In this document: in pieces, positions 33,940 through 43,327 of the stretch | Position numbering within the stretch: the first letter of the stretch is position 1 | Layout of the letters: each line of letters opens with the position of its first letter | Assembly (NCBI GenBank): GCA_023398335.1 | Contig: JAEWSJ010000002.1 | Span: forward strand, 1 to 64,000 | Direction: 5' to 3' | Length of the DNA stretch: 64,000 bases | Source: Bacillota bacterium | GTDB taxonomy: Bacteria > Bacillota_I > Bacilli_A > RFN20 > CAG-288 | The notes under the pieces: model-generated | Database searches by the model: none | The model's input: only the letters and a program-made list of their open reading frames with translations | Told to the model about the DNA's origin: nothing | Program-made: the position numbers and the translations under genes

Positions 33940-34866
33940 ATGAATTGGAATTATATATTTTATTTCTTGGGAACCGATGTATTCCTTCAAGCCTTTATAT
34001 GGACCATCTTTGCTCTTGGAGTTTATATTGCTTATCGAATTCTTGATGTTGCTGACTTATCAGTCGAAAGCGTTTTTCCATTTGCGGCGATCATGTCTAT
34101 CTTATTAGTTAATAACTCAGTTGATCCGTTATTAAGCATTATTATTTCTACGTTATTAGCAATGATTTGTGGGATTATCAATGCCTTATTGCACGTTGCG
34201 TTAAAAATACCTTCATTACTATCAGGAATTATTGTGATGATTGGTTTGTATTCAATAAATGTTGTTCTTTGTGCAGGAAATATCTCTGTCTCTGACGGAG
34301 TTCCAACAATAATAACTTATCTAAATTACATATTTAAAAATGGAATAGTTACAAAGATATTTACCGCACTCCTATTCTTAGTTCTATCCGTGTTTGCAAT
34401 CTACTGGTTCTTTGGAACCGAACTTGGTTTATCCTTAAGAGCTGCCGGTAAAAACAAAACTATGTCTCGCGCTCTCGGAATTAACACCTCTTCTCGCTAT
34501 ATCTTAGGAATGGTAATAGCGACGATGTTTATCGGTCTAGCTGGAGCGTTATATGGCCAAATAACCACTCACGTTAATACGGAAGATGGAAAAGGTGCTA
34601 TCGTTATTGGCCTAGCAATTATTTTCTTAGGTGAAGTAATATTTGGTAAGCGTTCATTCAAAATTAGTTTGTTATCCATCGCAGTCGGTGGCTTAATTTA
34701 CTGGTTAATCATGGATGTTATCAGCATTATTCCAGGCTTCGATTCAAGATTTACCTTATTAGTTCAAGCCTTATTTATTGCTATTGTAGTGTCAATTCCT
34801 CATTTAAAAAAAGTGATTGGTAATTATCTTAAAGCTCATAAAAAGGAGGTAGTACAAAATGATTAA
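33940..34866 (+). CDS. ABC transporter permease (TrpY type)
   Basis: 308 residues with about 8-9 membrane helices and the LivH/RbsC-like branched permease signature (LGLSLRAAGKNKTMSRALGI near 162-181). It starts 3 bases after the binding-protein gene and overlaps the ATPase gene by 8 bases. It forms the membrane channel of the aromatic-amino-acid-type importer. Confidence 0.85.
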   Translation: MNWNYIFYFLGTDVFLQAFIWTIFALGVYIAYRILDVADLSVESVFPFAAIMSILLVNNSVDPLLSIIISTLLAMICGIINALLHVALKIPSLLSGIIVMIGLYSINVVLCAGNISVSDGVPTIITYLNYIFKNGIVTKIFTALLFLVLSVFAIYWFFGTELGLSLRAAGKNKTMSRALGINTSSRYILGMVIATMFIGLAGALYGQITTHVNTEDGKGAIVIGLAIIFLGEVIFGKRSFKISLLSIAVGGLIYWLIMDVISIIPGFDSRFTLLVQALFIAIVVSIPHLKKVIGNYLKAHKKEVVQND

Positions 34867-35644
34867 ATTAGAACATATTATTAAAGACTTCAAAACTGAC
34901 AATGGAATTAACCATGTTCTAAAAGATATCAGTATTACTATTAACGATGGTGATTTTATCTCTGTAATTGGCTCTAATGGTTCAGGTAAATCAACTTTAT
35001 TAAACACTATTGCTGGTTCTTTTTTACCAACCAGTGGAAAAATATCTTTCGGAGACGATGATGTCACTTCACTAAAAGAACATAAGCGAGCGAAATACAT
35101 CGGTCGAGTCTTCCAAGATCCGAATGTTGGAACTATCGGAGATATTTCAATCGAAGAAAATCTAGCTCTTGCCATCAAACGAGGCGATAAAAGATCACTT
35201 AAATGGGCTTTAAAAAAAGAATACATTCCTTTATATCAGGAAAAACTTGCTCCGCTTAACTTAAATCTTGAAAATCGTTTAGGAGAAAAAGTTAAGTCTC
35301 TATCCGGTGGACAAAGACAAGCCGTAACTTTATTGATGGCCACACTAAAAAAGCCTGAGATTCTTCTTCTTGATGAACATACCGCAGCTTTAGATCCGAA
35401 AACATCTAAAAAAATTATGAAGTTAACAGAAGATTTAATTGCGGAAAATCATCTTACCGCAATAATGATTACGCACAATATGAAAGATGCACTAAAATAC
35501 GGTAATAGATTGGTAATGATTTCTAATGGAAAAATAATATTCGATTGTCTTAAAGATGAAAAAGACAAATTAACCGTTGAAGACTTATACTCTAAATTTG
35601 ATTTAGCAGAAAAAGATACCTCCCTTGATTCTGCAATAGAATAA
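34859..35644 (+). CDS. ABC transporter ATP-binding protein (TrpZ type)
   Basis: 261 residues with complete motifs: Walker A GSNGSGKST (about 38-46), signature LSGGQRQ (about 142-148), Walker B ILLLDEHTAALDPKT and switch His in ITHNMKDAL. The DEHTAALDP variant is typical of this importer family. AAAGGAGG precedes the ATG. Last gene of the operon. Confidence 0.9.
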   Translation: MIKLEHIIKDFKTDNGINHVLKDISITINDGDFISVIGSNGSGKSTLLNTIAGSFLPTSGKISFGDDDVTSLKEHKRAKYIGRVFQDPNVGTIGDISIEENLALAIKRGDKRSLKWALKKEYIPLYQEKLAPLNLNLENRLGEKVKSLSGGQRQAVTLLMATLKKPEILLLDEHTAALDPKTSKKIMKLTEDLIAENHLTAIMITHNMKDALKYGNRLVMISNGKIIFDCLKDEKDKLTVEDLYSKFDLAEKDTSLDSAIE

Positions 35645-35648
35645 CTTA

Positions 35649-35684
35649 AAAAGGTCCGGTACATTACAGTATCGGACCTTTTAA
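35649..35684. terminator. Bidirectional terminator
   Basis: Stem AAAAGGTCCG (35649-35658) with CGGACCTTTT (35673-35682). It closes the ABC importer operon and, on the other strand, lies just after the cvpA-type gene. Confidence 0.85.
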
Positions 35685-35700
35685 TTATGCTTAAATTAAG

Positions 35701-36477
35701 TTACGCAGCAATGTACATATTTATTAATTGTTGAATGAAGTTTTGCTCGTAAATCATTTTACCAATTGACCAAGAAGATGGATCATCTAATTTTAATTGT
35801 CCAACGATAAATGTGTTAACTTCTGGAATACATGTAAAGAAGTTAAGTCCATATGAGATAACAGCAACAAAAACGACCCCAATAGCAACTCCCATTACCG
35901 CACCTAACAATCTATTTAAACCACCGATAATGGCGATTTTATTAATTTTATTAGTGAAGTGTTTCAAGATTGCAACAATAATCAACATAATGATAAACAC
36001 TACGATAAATGATCCTGCAGTAAACGCAAGGCCAGATACTCCTTCGGCCATATATGTACCGATAGCTTTTGTGCCAATATCTGGAATGAGTGGAATAATA
36101 AGAGGAATAAGTAAATTTGCTACTGCGGTTGGTAATCCACTTTGTTCAAAATATCCCGGTAATAAAGTTTGAGCTTCAGTCTTATTAATTATAAGAGATA
36201 AAGCATCATTCTTACTTACTAACCAATTATAAACAGATTCAGTGACTTTAGTACCCCAACCGGTAGAAGAAGCAATCCATTCTCCTAATGGTTTAGCAAC
36301 AAAGAAAGCTACTAATATAGCAACGGCTAATCCAAAGAACGAAACAAGAGAATAAAGAAAGCCTTTCTTTATTCCTACAAACACCGAAGCAACAACAATA
36401 AGCAAGTAGATAATAGAAATCCAATCAAAGAATATACTTTGACCAGTAGCCGGAAGAATTGAACCCGAATCAATCAT
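35701..36477 (-). CDS. CvpA-family membrane protein
   Basis: 258 residues, about five membrane helices. The first half matches CvpA (FFDWISIIYLLIVVASVFVG and KKGFLYSLVSFFGLAVAI near 18-60), and the repeat of this element occurs near residue 150-215. The C-terminal region ends in an amphipathic segment. CvpA proteins are linked to colicin export, biofilm and envelope functions, but the biochemical role is undefined. It starts 10 bases after the neighbouring membrane protein gene. Confidence 0.72.
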   Translation of the reverse strand: MIDSGSILPATGQSIFFDWISIIYLLIVVASVFVGIKKGFLYSLVSFFGLAVAILVAFFVAKPLGEWIASSTGWGTKVTESVYNWLVSKNDALSLIINKTEAQTLLPGYFEQSGLPTAVANLLIPLIIPLIPDIGTKAIGTYMAEGVSGLAFTAGSFIVVFIIMLIIVAILKHFTNKINKIAIIGGLNRLLGAVMGVAIGVVFVAVISYGLNFFTCIPEVNTFIVGQLKLDDPSSWSIGKMIYEQNFIQQLINMYIAA

Positions 36478-36487
36478 TGTTTTTCTC

Positions 36488-36982
36488 CTATTTTACAAGT
36501 GTTGAACCAACACTTGCTAAAGCTCCAACGAACGAACAAATACCCATTATCATCGCTCCGTTACCAAGTGCGGCTGTAGATTTAGCAACCTCTGTTCCAC
36601 CAATAATTAATGAACCATTAACGCTTGAGAAGAATGCTGGAGTACAGAAGAATAAAATACCCGCAGTTAAGAGAAGTAAAGCACTTAAATAACCGATGTA
36701 TTTACATTTTACTGTACCTAGTGAAGCTAATGCACCAACAACTAAAACTATAATTGCGGCCAATAAACCCGGAACTAAATCCAAACTATTTTCACCATCT
36801 CCAAACGCAACTTGAATTACAGAAAACGAGCCTAATGAGACTTTCTTTCCTAATACTGTCATTGATAAATCAACAGCAGACATTGTCATGAACGCTAACG
36901 AAATTAATGATGCTAGTGCAGCAATAATTGATAAAATGAGACATAAACTAACTTTAGACTTTTTTTTACGCGATTTTGCCAT
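36488..36982 (-). CDS. Four-helix membrane protein of unknown function
   Basis: 164 residues with a strongly basic N-terminus (MAKSRKKKSK) and four hydrophobic segments (about 12-35, 60-85, 93-112 and 137-160). No recognised family or catalytic residue. It is 10 bases upstream of the cvpA-type gene and likely co-transcribed. A good GGAGGG ribosome site precedes the ATG. Confidence 0.55.
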   Translation of the reverse strand: MAKSRKKKSKVSLCLILSIIAALASLISLAFMTMSAVDLSMTVLGKKVSLGSFSVIQVAFGDGENSLDLVPGLLAAIIVLVVGALASLGTVKCKYIGYLSALLLLTAGILFFCTPAFFSSVNGSLIIGGTEVAKSTAALGNGAMIMGICSFVGALASVGSTLVK

Positions 36983-37109
36983 AAATTTTCCCTCCTGTTA
37001 TAAATATAATTTTAATCGTAAAATGCAATTAAAACAAGGATAAATTATTAAGCAAAATTAATCGATAATTTGAAGAATAAGATAGAATGTAATTAAGGAG
37101 AAAACCACA

Positions 37110-37340
37110 ATGGCAGAATTAACGCTTAAAGAAGATAATAATCAAGTAGGCTATGTCGATTACACTTTGGAGAACAACATCATATATATTAATAAAGTTT
37201 TTGTTTCTCCTTACTATCGCGGTCAAGGAAAAGCTAAAATATTAATGGAAAAAATAATTGCTTTTGCCAATAATAACGACTATACGATCAAACCTCTTTG
37301 TTCCTACGCCCGCAAATACTTCGAAGATAACAATCTATAA
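37110..37340 (+). CDS. Small GNAT-like acetyltransferase (YjdJ type)
   Basis: 76 residues: the minimal N-acetyltransferase fold of the YjdJ/NATD1 group, with VSPYYRGQGKAKILMEK (about 32-48) giving the acetyl-CoA-binding loop (RGQGKA) and a C-terminal segment LCSYARKYF. Substrate unknown. AAGGAG is 13 bases before the ATG. Single gene between convergent and divergent neighbours. Confidence 0.75.
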   Translation: MAELTLKEDNNQVGYVDYTLENNIIYINKVFVSPYYRGQGKAKILMEKIIAFANNNDYTIKPLCSYARKYFEDNNL

Positions 37341-37433
37341 TTTAACTAATAAACGTTCACAGTTTTAACTTTTTCTTTCTTTTTGAATAAAAACGCATAT
37401 AATATAAGGAAACACAAAAAGAGAGAAGAAAAC

Positions 37434-38630
37434 ATGACCGAATTATTATTAAAAATGTTCGTAAAGAACTACAAAGACGTTAAAGACCCTAAAGTAAGAG
37501 AACATTATGGTGTCCTTGGCGCTGTTTTCGGCCTTATTACAAACTTCTTATTATTTGCAAGTAAAATTACCATTGGTATTCTTTTTGCTAATGTCTCAAT
37601 ATTAGCAGATGGTTTAAATAACCTTTCTGATTTTGGTAATTGTTTCATAACTTTATTCGGCTTTAAGCTCTCATCTAAGCCAGCGGATAAAGATCATCCT
37701 TTTGGTCACAAAAGAATGGAATATATCATTTCACTTATTGTTTCTGTAATCATTATTTCCTTAGGTATTAGCATTGGGCGTGACGCGATAAGTAGCATCA
37801 TTAATCCTGGTGAAAAACCTGCTCAAATAATAATATTAATTATAGTATTAAGTGTTTCGGTATTTCTTAAAGTCCTCCAAGGAATTCTTTATTTTTCTTT
37901 AGGAAAGAGAATTGATTCTATCGCCTTAAAAGCAACTGGTGCCGATTCGAGAAACGATGTTCTTGCCACTATTGGAGTTATCATCGGAGTTATTATTAGT
38001 TACTACACAGGCTTTACAAGAATCGATGGAATAATCGCATTAGTTGTTGCAGTCTTTGTCTGTATTTCCGGCATAAAGATTCTTATTGATACTTCTGATA
38101 TATTACTTGGGGAAAAGCCAAGCCAAGAAATCATTGACAATTTCGTAAAAACAGTTATGTCTTCTCGCGAAGTTCTCGGTGTTCACGATATTGAGATGCA
38201 CTGCTATGGTCCAAACCAAATATACGCTTCCTGTCATGCCGAAGTTGATTCGTCTAAAAACATTCTAGAAATTCACGATGCAATAGATAACACTGAAAGA
38301 AAATGTATGGAAAAACTCCATATTCAAACAGTAATACATATGGATCCAGTTGTAATTAATGATCCATTAACAAAAGAATACAAAAAATTAGTTAAGGAAG
38401 CATTAGCAGAAATTGATTCTTCCTTGATGTTCCATGATTTTAGAATTGTATCTGGACCAACACATGTAAACTGCGTTTTCGATATTATCTTGCCATTTGA
38501 TAAAAAAGATAAAGCTTCAGAAATTAAAGGGCAACTAACGAAAAAAATAAGGAAAATCAAACCTAATACTTTCTTAGTTATTAACTTTGATGATGAATAT
38601 ACCACATTAACCTGCAGTAAAAAAGAATAA
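37434..38630 (+). CDS. Cation diffusion facilitator family transporter
   Basis: 398 residues. About six membrane helices with the CDF metal site in helix 2 (ADGLNNLSDFGN, about 55-66) and helix 5 (GADSRNDVLAT), and the KDHPFGHKRMEY segment (about 83-95). The C-terminal domain is longer than usual (about 100 residues beyond the standard CDF-C domain). It exports a divalent metal such as Zn, Mn or Fe using the proton gradient. The start at 37434 is chosen over 37383 because of the ribosome site AGAGAGAAG and the family N-terminus. Confidence 0.85.
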   Translation: MTELLLKMFVKNYKDVKDPKVREHYGVLGAVFGLITNFLLFASKITIGILFANVSILADGLNNLSDFGNCFITLFGFKLSSKPADKDHPFGHKRMEYIISLIVSVIIISLGISIGRDAISSIINPGEKPAQIIILIIVLSVSVFLKVLQGILYFSLGKRIDSIALKATGADSRNDVLATIGVIIGVIISYYTGFTRIDGIIALVVAVFVCISGIKILIDTSDILLGEKPSQEIIDNFVKTVMSSREVLGVHDIEMHCYGPNQIYASCHAEVDSSKNILEIHDAIDNTERKCMEKLHIQTVIHMDPVVINDPLTKEYKKLVKEALAEIDSSLMFHDFRIVSGPTHVNCVFDIILPFDKKDKASEIKGQLTKKIRKIKPNTFLVINFDDEYTTLTCSKKE

Positions 38631-38695
38631 ATACATTTTTATTGCTAAAAAAAGAATGTAAATCCTTTTTTTCAATTTTACTTTAGTCAAAATAT

Positions 38696-38712
38696 CTTGT
38701 ATATTATACAAG
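38696..38712. repeat. Perfect 8-bp dyad before lysS
   Basis: CTTGTATA (38696-38703) and TATACAAG (38705-38712) with one central base. It lies 39 bases before the lysS start, in the expected promoter region, so it may be an operator or simply AT-rich symmetry. Confidence 0.45.
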
Positions 38713-38750
38713 GTATATATTTTTAATATATAAAGAAAAAGAGGTACTAT

Positions 38751-40235
38751 ATGAGTGAAAGACAACTAACAGATCAAGAGATTGCCCGTCGTAGCAAGCT
38801 TGAAAAATACCAAGAACTAGGAATAAATCCATTCGGACAAAAATTTGTTCGTAATTGCTTAAGTTCCGATGTAAGAACTAAATACGGTGAATTAAATGAC
38901 GAACAATTAGCGGCCAATACTGAAGAAGTTATTCTTGCTGGTCGTATTAAATTTATTAGAAAGATGGGTAAAGCTTCCTTCTTCTCCTTCCAAGATAAGG
39001 GCGGAAAGATGCAAGCCTACATCTCAATCGATACCGTCGGTGAAGAAAACTACAATTTATTCAAAATGGCTGATATCGGTGATATTTGTGGTGTTCAAGG
39101 CCACGTTATGAAAACAAGAACTGGAGAATTAACAGTTAAAGTTTCCCATTACACTCACCTTGTTAAGGCTTTACAACCATTACCAGAAAAATTCCACGGT
39201 TTAACAGATATTGAAGAAAGATATAGAAAACGTTACGTTGATTTAATTATGAACGAAGACGCTTTCAGAGTCGCTTTCTTAAGACCAAAAATTGTTAGAG
39301 AAATTCAATCATTCCTTGATAATAAAGGCTATATTGAAGTTGAAACATCAATTCTTCAACCAATTCTAGGTGGAGCTTCTGCTCGTCCGTTCATTACTCA
39401 CCACAATACATTAGATAAGGATTTCTACTTACGTATCGCAACGGAATTATCACTTAAAAAACTTATCGTTGGTGGAATGGAAAAAGTATATGAAATGGGT
39501 CGTATGTTCCGTAACGAAGGTATGGATACCACCCACAACCCAGAATTCACAACTCTTGAATTATATTGTGCCTATGGTGATTTACAAGATATGATGGATT
39601 TAACCGAAGAAATGTTCCGCTCTCTTGCTTTACAAGTAAGACAAAGCACTACAATTACATGGTTAGGCCATGAAATTGATCTTGCTCCTAAATTTAAACG
39701 CGCTTCAATGTGCGAATTAATCAAAGAAAAAACCGGTATTGATTTTGTTCAAGTTAAATCAACCGAAGAAGCTCTTGCTCTTGCAAAAGAACATAAAGTC
39801 CCAGTTGAAAAACACTTCACTTATGGTCATATAGTTAATGCCTTCTTTGAACAATTCGTCGAAGAAGATTTAGTCCAACCAACATTTGTTACTGGACACC
39901 CAATCGAAATCTCACCTCTTACTCAAAAAGATGAAAAAGATCCTCGTTTTGTTAAAAGATTTGAATTATATATTTCTTGTAAAGAAATGTGCAATGCTTA
40001 CACAGAACTAAATGATCCTATTGATCAAAGAGAAAGATTCGAAGCTCAACTAGCGGAAAGAAATATGGGTAATGAAGAAGCCAATGAAATTGATTACAGT
40101 TTCCTTGACGCCCTTGAATATGGAATGCCACCTGCTGGTGGTATTGGATATGGTATCGATCGTTTAGTCATGTTCTTAACAAGTTCAGATTCTATTCGTG
40201 ATGTTATCTTATTCCCAACAATGAGAGATAGATAA
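38751..40235 (+). CDS. lysS: Lysyl-tRNA synthetase, class II
   Basis: 494 residues. An N-terminal OB-fold anticodon-binding domain (about 50-150, [20 protein letters not shown]) precedes the class II catalytic core. Motif 2 is [20 protein letters not shown] (about 257-276) and motif 3 is [11 protein letters not shown] near 470. Standard length and structure. A AAAGAGG ribosome site precedes ATG 38751. Charges tRNA-Lys, including the tRNA-Lys(CTT) at 53839. Confidence 0.96.
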   Translation: MSERQLTDQEIARRSKLEKYQELGINPFGQKFVRNCLSSDVRTKYGELNDEQLAANTEEVILAGRIKFIRKMGKASFFSFQDKGGKMQAYISIDTVGEENYNLFKMADIGDICGVQGHVMKTRTGELTVKVSHYTHLVKALQPLPEKFHGLTDIEERYRKRYVDLIMNEDAFRVAFLRPKIVREIQSFLDNKGYIEVETSILQPILGGASARPFITHHNTLDKDFYLRIATELSLKKLIVGGMEKVYEMGRMFRNEGMDTTHNPEFTTLELYCAYGDLQDMMDLTEEMFRSLALQVRQSTTITWLGHEIDLAPKFKRASMCELIKEKTGIDFVQVKSTEEALALAKEHKVPVEKHFTYGHIVNAFFEQFVEEDLVQPTFVTGHPIEISPLTQKDEKDPRFVKRFELYISCKEMCNAYTELNDPIDQRERFEAQLAERNMGNEEANEIDYSFLDALEYGMPPAGGIGYGIDRLVMFLTSSDSIRDVILFPTMRDR

Positions 40236-40243
40236 TTAAAAAA

Positions 40244-40283
40244 TAAAGTTTTCCTGAATTTATTTCGAGAGAACTTTTTAAAT
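40244..40283 (+). terminator. Terminator of lysS
   Basis: Stem AAAGTTTTC (40245-40253) with GAGAACTTT (40269-40277), containing a G-U pair, followed by a T run. It lies between convergent lysS and ribF. Confidence 0.55.
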
Positions 40284-41186
40284 CTTGTATTTTTTTTGTA
40301 TATATTCCTTATTATTAGTAAGCTCATTAATTAATTCATTTATGCTGCTGAATTTTTTTTCGCTTCTAATATATTCAACAAATTCTAACTTTACTTGAGA
40401 AGAATAAATATCTTGATCAAAATCGAATATATTAGTTTCAATAGTTGGTGCATCTAATTCATCAATAGTTGGATGAGTTCCGATGTTTGTCATAGATAAA
40501 TACTGTTTATTATTATAGGTTAATATCGTGGCGTATACTCCTCGAGGTGGGATTAAATAAGCGTCAATTACCAATATGTTAGCAGTTCTAAATCCAAGTC
40601 TTGCCCCGTTAGATAAACCATGTTTAACTTCACCTTTAACATAATAGTTTCTACCTAATAATTTATTAGCTTCTTCAATTTTTTTATTGGTAATCAGTTT
40701 GATGATTTCACTCGTTGATACTTTCCCACGTTCGTCAAAAACAAAATCAACTACTTCAACAGGATAATATTTTTTAAGTAGATTAACGTCTCCTTGCGCT
40801 TTAGCCCCAAAACGGAAATCTGAACCCACAAATATGCTTTTAATCGTCAAGGAAGATAATATCTTATCAATGAAATCTAAAGAAGACATGTTCATAATTG
40901 ATGGGGAAAACTCAACGACAAAAAGATAATCTACTCCAAGAGAAGATAATAATTCTTTCCGATCTTCTATCGTTGTCAGCAACCCACGATCTTTGCGCTT
41001 ATCAGTTAGTGATTTAACACTGCCACCGAAAGTAAAAACTCCAACTTTAACCCCGGGTTGTTTTGCTGAATTAATAAGGTGTTGGTGGCCTATATGTAGT
41101 CCATCAAAAAAGCCTAAGCATAAATTAATGCGCTCATTTTGTTTATTAAAATTAAAACCGTTTGAATAATTATATACTTCTATCAT
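40278..41186 (-). CDS. ribF: Bifunctional riboflavin kinase/FMN adenylyltransferase
   Basis: 302 residues making FMN and FAD. The N-terminal nucleotidyltransferase has GFFDGLHIGHQHLI (about 26-39, HIGH motif), with SDFRFGAKAQGD near 123. The C-terminal kinase domain begins at about 180 with the GFRTANI segment and the TNIGTHPT motif near 236. It lies 11 bases downstream of truB, a common Firmicute pair. Confidence 0.93.
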   Translation of the reverse strand: MIEVYNYSNGFNFNKQNERINLCLGFFDGLHIGHQHLINSAKQPGVKVGVFTFGGSVKSLTDKRKDRGLLTTIEDRKELLSSLGVDYLFVVEFSPSIMNMSSLDFIDKILSSLTIKSIFVGSDFRFGAKAQGDVNLLKKYYPVEVVDFVFDERGKVSTSEIIKLITNKKIEEANKLLGRNYYVKGEVKHGLSNGARLGFRTANILVIDAYLIPPRGVYATILTYNNKQYLSMTNIGTHPTIDELDAPTIETNIFDFDQDIYSSQVKLEFVEYIRSEKKFSSINELINELTNNKEYIQKKYKI

Positions 41187-41197
41187 TTAAATTCTTG

Positions 41198-42040
41198 TTA
41201 AAATACTTTCTCACATTTATAGACATTAGTCTCATCATCTTTATAATATATCGCTCTTTCAAGTCCATATTCATCTAAGATTAATATTCTCTCATCTTTT
41301 TCATCTAAGGTAATTGGATTGCCGTTTTCAACCGCTTTTAAATTCTTTCCTTTAACGTTAACTTGCTTAAATTTAATTGCATCTTTAATACGAATAACAC
41401 TCTTTTCAGAAACGTTATCAATTGTATAGGCGTCCGCTAAATCAAACTCACCAACTCTTGTTCTTCTTAAATAAGTAAGGTGACCGACTTCTTTTAATTT
41501 ATTTGCTAAAGATTCTGCCAAAGTACGAATATAAGTCCCTTTTGAAACCTTTGCTTCAAAGGTAATATTATTTGGTCGATATAAGATTAAATTAAATGAC
41601 AATACTTCTATCTCCCTTTCGACACGTTCAACTTCAATTCCTTCACGTGCGTATTTATATAAAGGTTGCCCATGAAGTTTAACCGCTGAATACATCGGTG
41701 GAGTTTGCATTTGCTTTCCCATAAGAGATTTCATCGCTTTCTCGATTTCTTCGTTTGAATGAAAATCAGGTTTCTTTTCTTTGATTACCATTCCGTCTAA
41801 ATCACCTGTATCAGTCTTTTCGCCAAGTTTCAATATTCCAACGTAAGTCTTAGTATCAGATTCCAAATATGTTAATATTTTTGTTCCTTTATTAATTCCA
41901 CAAATTACAAGGCCACGTGCAAAAGGATCAAGAGTTCCAGCGTGTCCTACTTTGGAGGTTCCGAAGGTTCTTTTGATTTTTACATCGACACCGGTAGTGG
42001 TGATTCCTGTTTCTTTATCGACTAAAACAATTCCATCCAT
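41198..42040 (-). CDS. truB: tRNA pseudouridine-55 synthase
   Basis: 280 residues; converts U55 in the T loop of tRNA to pseudouridine. The start DGIVLVDKETGITT and the catalytic Asp in GHAGTLDPFARGLVI (about 32-46) are typical, with PPMYSAVKLHGQPLY (about 115-129) and SKGTYIRTLAE (about 167-177) after. Starts its operon with ribF. AAGGAAAG is upstream of the ATG. Confidence 0.94.
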   Translation of the reverse strand: MDGIVLVDKETGITTTGVDVKIKRTFGTSKVGHAGTLDPFARGLVICGINKGTKILTYLESDTKTYVGILKLGEKTDTGDLDGMVIKEKKPDFHSNEEIEKAMKSLMGKQMQTPPMYSAVKLHGQPLYKYAREGIEVERVEREIEVLSFNLILYRPNNITFEAKVSKGTYIRTLAESLANKLKEVGHLTYLRRTRVGEFDLADAYTIDNVSEKSVIRIKDAIKFKQVNVKGKNLKAVENGNPITLDEKDERILILDEYGLERAIYYKDDETNVYKCEKVF

Positions 42041-42117
42041 ATTTGTGCAACTTTCCTTACTTTTTTATTATATAATATTTTGGAACATAAAAGAGAGAAT
42101 AAGGATAAGAAATATTT

Positions 42118-43326
42118 ATGACAGATGATCAAACATTACTAGCCTGTATAAGAAAAGCCGACTTTGACTTTGGTCTTATAAATGATGGCGATAGAATTAT
42201 GGTTGGACTAAGCGGTGGAAAAGACTCGATGGTCTTAGTTCGTATACTTAATAATTATCGCAAGTTTAGGGATAAGAACTTTTCTTTTGTCGCAGTTTTC
42301 TTAGACCTTGGATTTGATAATCCTCAAATCGAAGATATGAAGAAATACGCTGAGAAAGAAAACTTTGAACTTGTAATATATAACGCTAGAGATGTTGCCC
42401 CAATACTTAGACAACATAAACAAAATGGATTATTACCTTGTTCAATCTGTTCGCGCATGAAAAAAGCTTGTATCAATCAAGCGGCTCACGAATTTAACAT
42501 TACAAAAGTAGCTTTTGCTCATCACGCAGATGACGCAATTGAAACGTTATTTATGAATATGACTTATGGTGGAAGAGTGGCAACTTTTGCTCCAAAAATG
42601 TTCTTATCTAATGAAAAAATAACTTTCATTCGTCCGTTAATTTACGCTAGAGAAGAAGACATTATTAAATATGCCAAACATCATGAAATTCCAATCTTTA
42701 AAAACAACTGCGGAAATGACAAAAAAACTAAAAGAGAAGAATTTAAGCAACTTATCAAAGATATGTATAAGAAGTTTCCTGAAGCTAAGAGTAATTATTT
42801 AACCATGATAACAAACGTTGATAAATTCGATTTATGGTTTGAAGACTTAGGTTTCTTTGATGGTCATGGAATAATGATTAAAAAAGCTTTAACTACTTCA
42901 GATATTTTAGATTGTCTTCAAATACGTAAAGAAGTATTTATCAAGGAACAAGGTGTTAATAGTTTAATTGAATTTGATGAAAACGATAAAACCGCTACGC
43001 ATTTCTTATTAACTTATAATTCAGTGCCATGCGGTACTATTAGAATAATTAAAACAGAAGACGGATATAAATTCACTCGACTTGCTGTCTTAAAGGAATA
43101 TAGAGGAAAAGGATTAGGAACTACATTAGTTCATTTTGTAGAGAAGAAATTATCGCAAGAACACGCTCCTCTTCATATAGTTTTAGATTCTCAACTTCAC
43201 GCTTTAGATTTCTATAAGAAACTTGAATATAAAGAGTGTTCCGAACATTTTACAGAAGCGGGAATTGAGCATGTTCAAGTTGAAAAGACCATACTAAAAC
43301 CAATTATGGATAAAGAGAGAAAGTAA
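42118..43326 (+). CDS. TtcA-like tRNA-thiolation enzyme fused to a GNAT acetyltransferase
   Basis: 402 residues. Residues 1 to about 235 form a PP-loop ATPase of the TtcA/TtuA group: SGGKDSM near 31-37, PCSICSRMKK near 101-110 and AFAHHADDAIET near 124-135. The cysteines probably bind an Fe-S cluster for tRNA thiolation. Residues about 250-395 are a GNAT domain (IRKEVFIKEQGV near 272, then LAVLKEYRGKGLGTTLVHF near 322-340 for acetyl-CoA binding). No stop separates the two, and the linker (DLWFEDLGFFDGHGIM) is short. I know of no standard pairing of these two activities; a fusion of function is inferred. Confidence 0.75.
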   Translation: MTDDQTLLACIRKADFDFGLINDGDRIMVGLSGGKDSMVLVRILNNYRKFRDKNFSFVAVFLDLGFDNPQIEDMKKYAEKENFELVIYNARDVAPILRQHKQNGLLPCSICSRMKKACINQAAHEFNITKVAFAHHADDAIETLFMNMTYGGRVATFAPKMFLSNEKITFIRPLIYAREEDIIKYAKHHEIPIFKNNCGNDKKTKREEFKQLIKDMYKKFPEAKSNYLTMITNVDKFDLWFEDLGFFDGHGIMIKKALTTSDILDCLQIRKEVFIKEQGVNSLIEFDENDKTATHFLLTYNSVPCGTIRIIKTEDGYKFTRLAVLKEYRGKGLGTTLVHFVEKKLSQEHAPLHIVLDSQLHALDFYKKLEYKECSEHFTEAGIEHVQVEKTILKPIMDKERK

Positions 43327-43327
43327 A

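Noticed and set aside
34804..35226. Antisense open frame within the ABC ATPase gene
   Set aside because: Opposite Walker A-containing sequence; no initiation signal.
38636..38750. T-box before lysS
   Set aside because: The gap is too short and lacks the T-box core.
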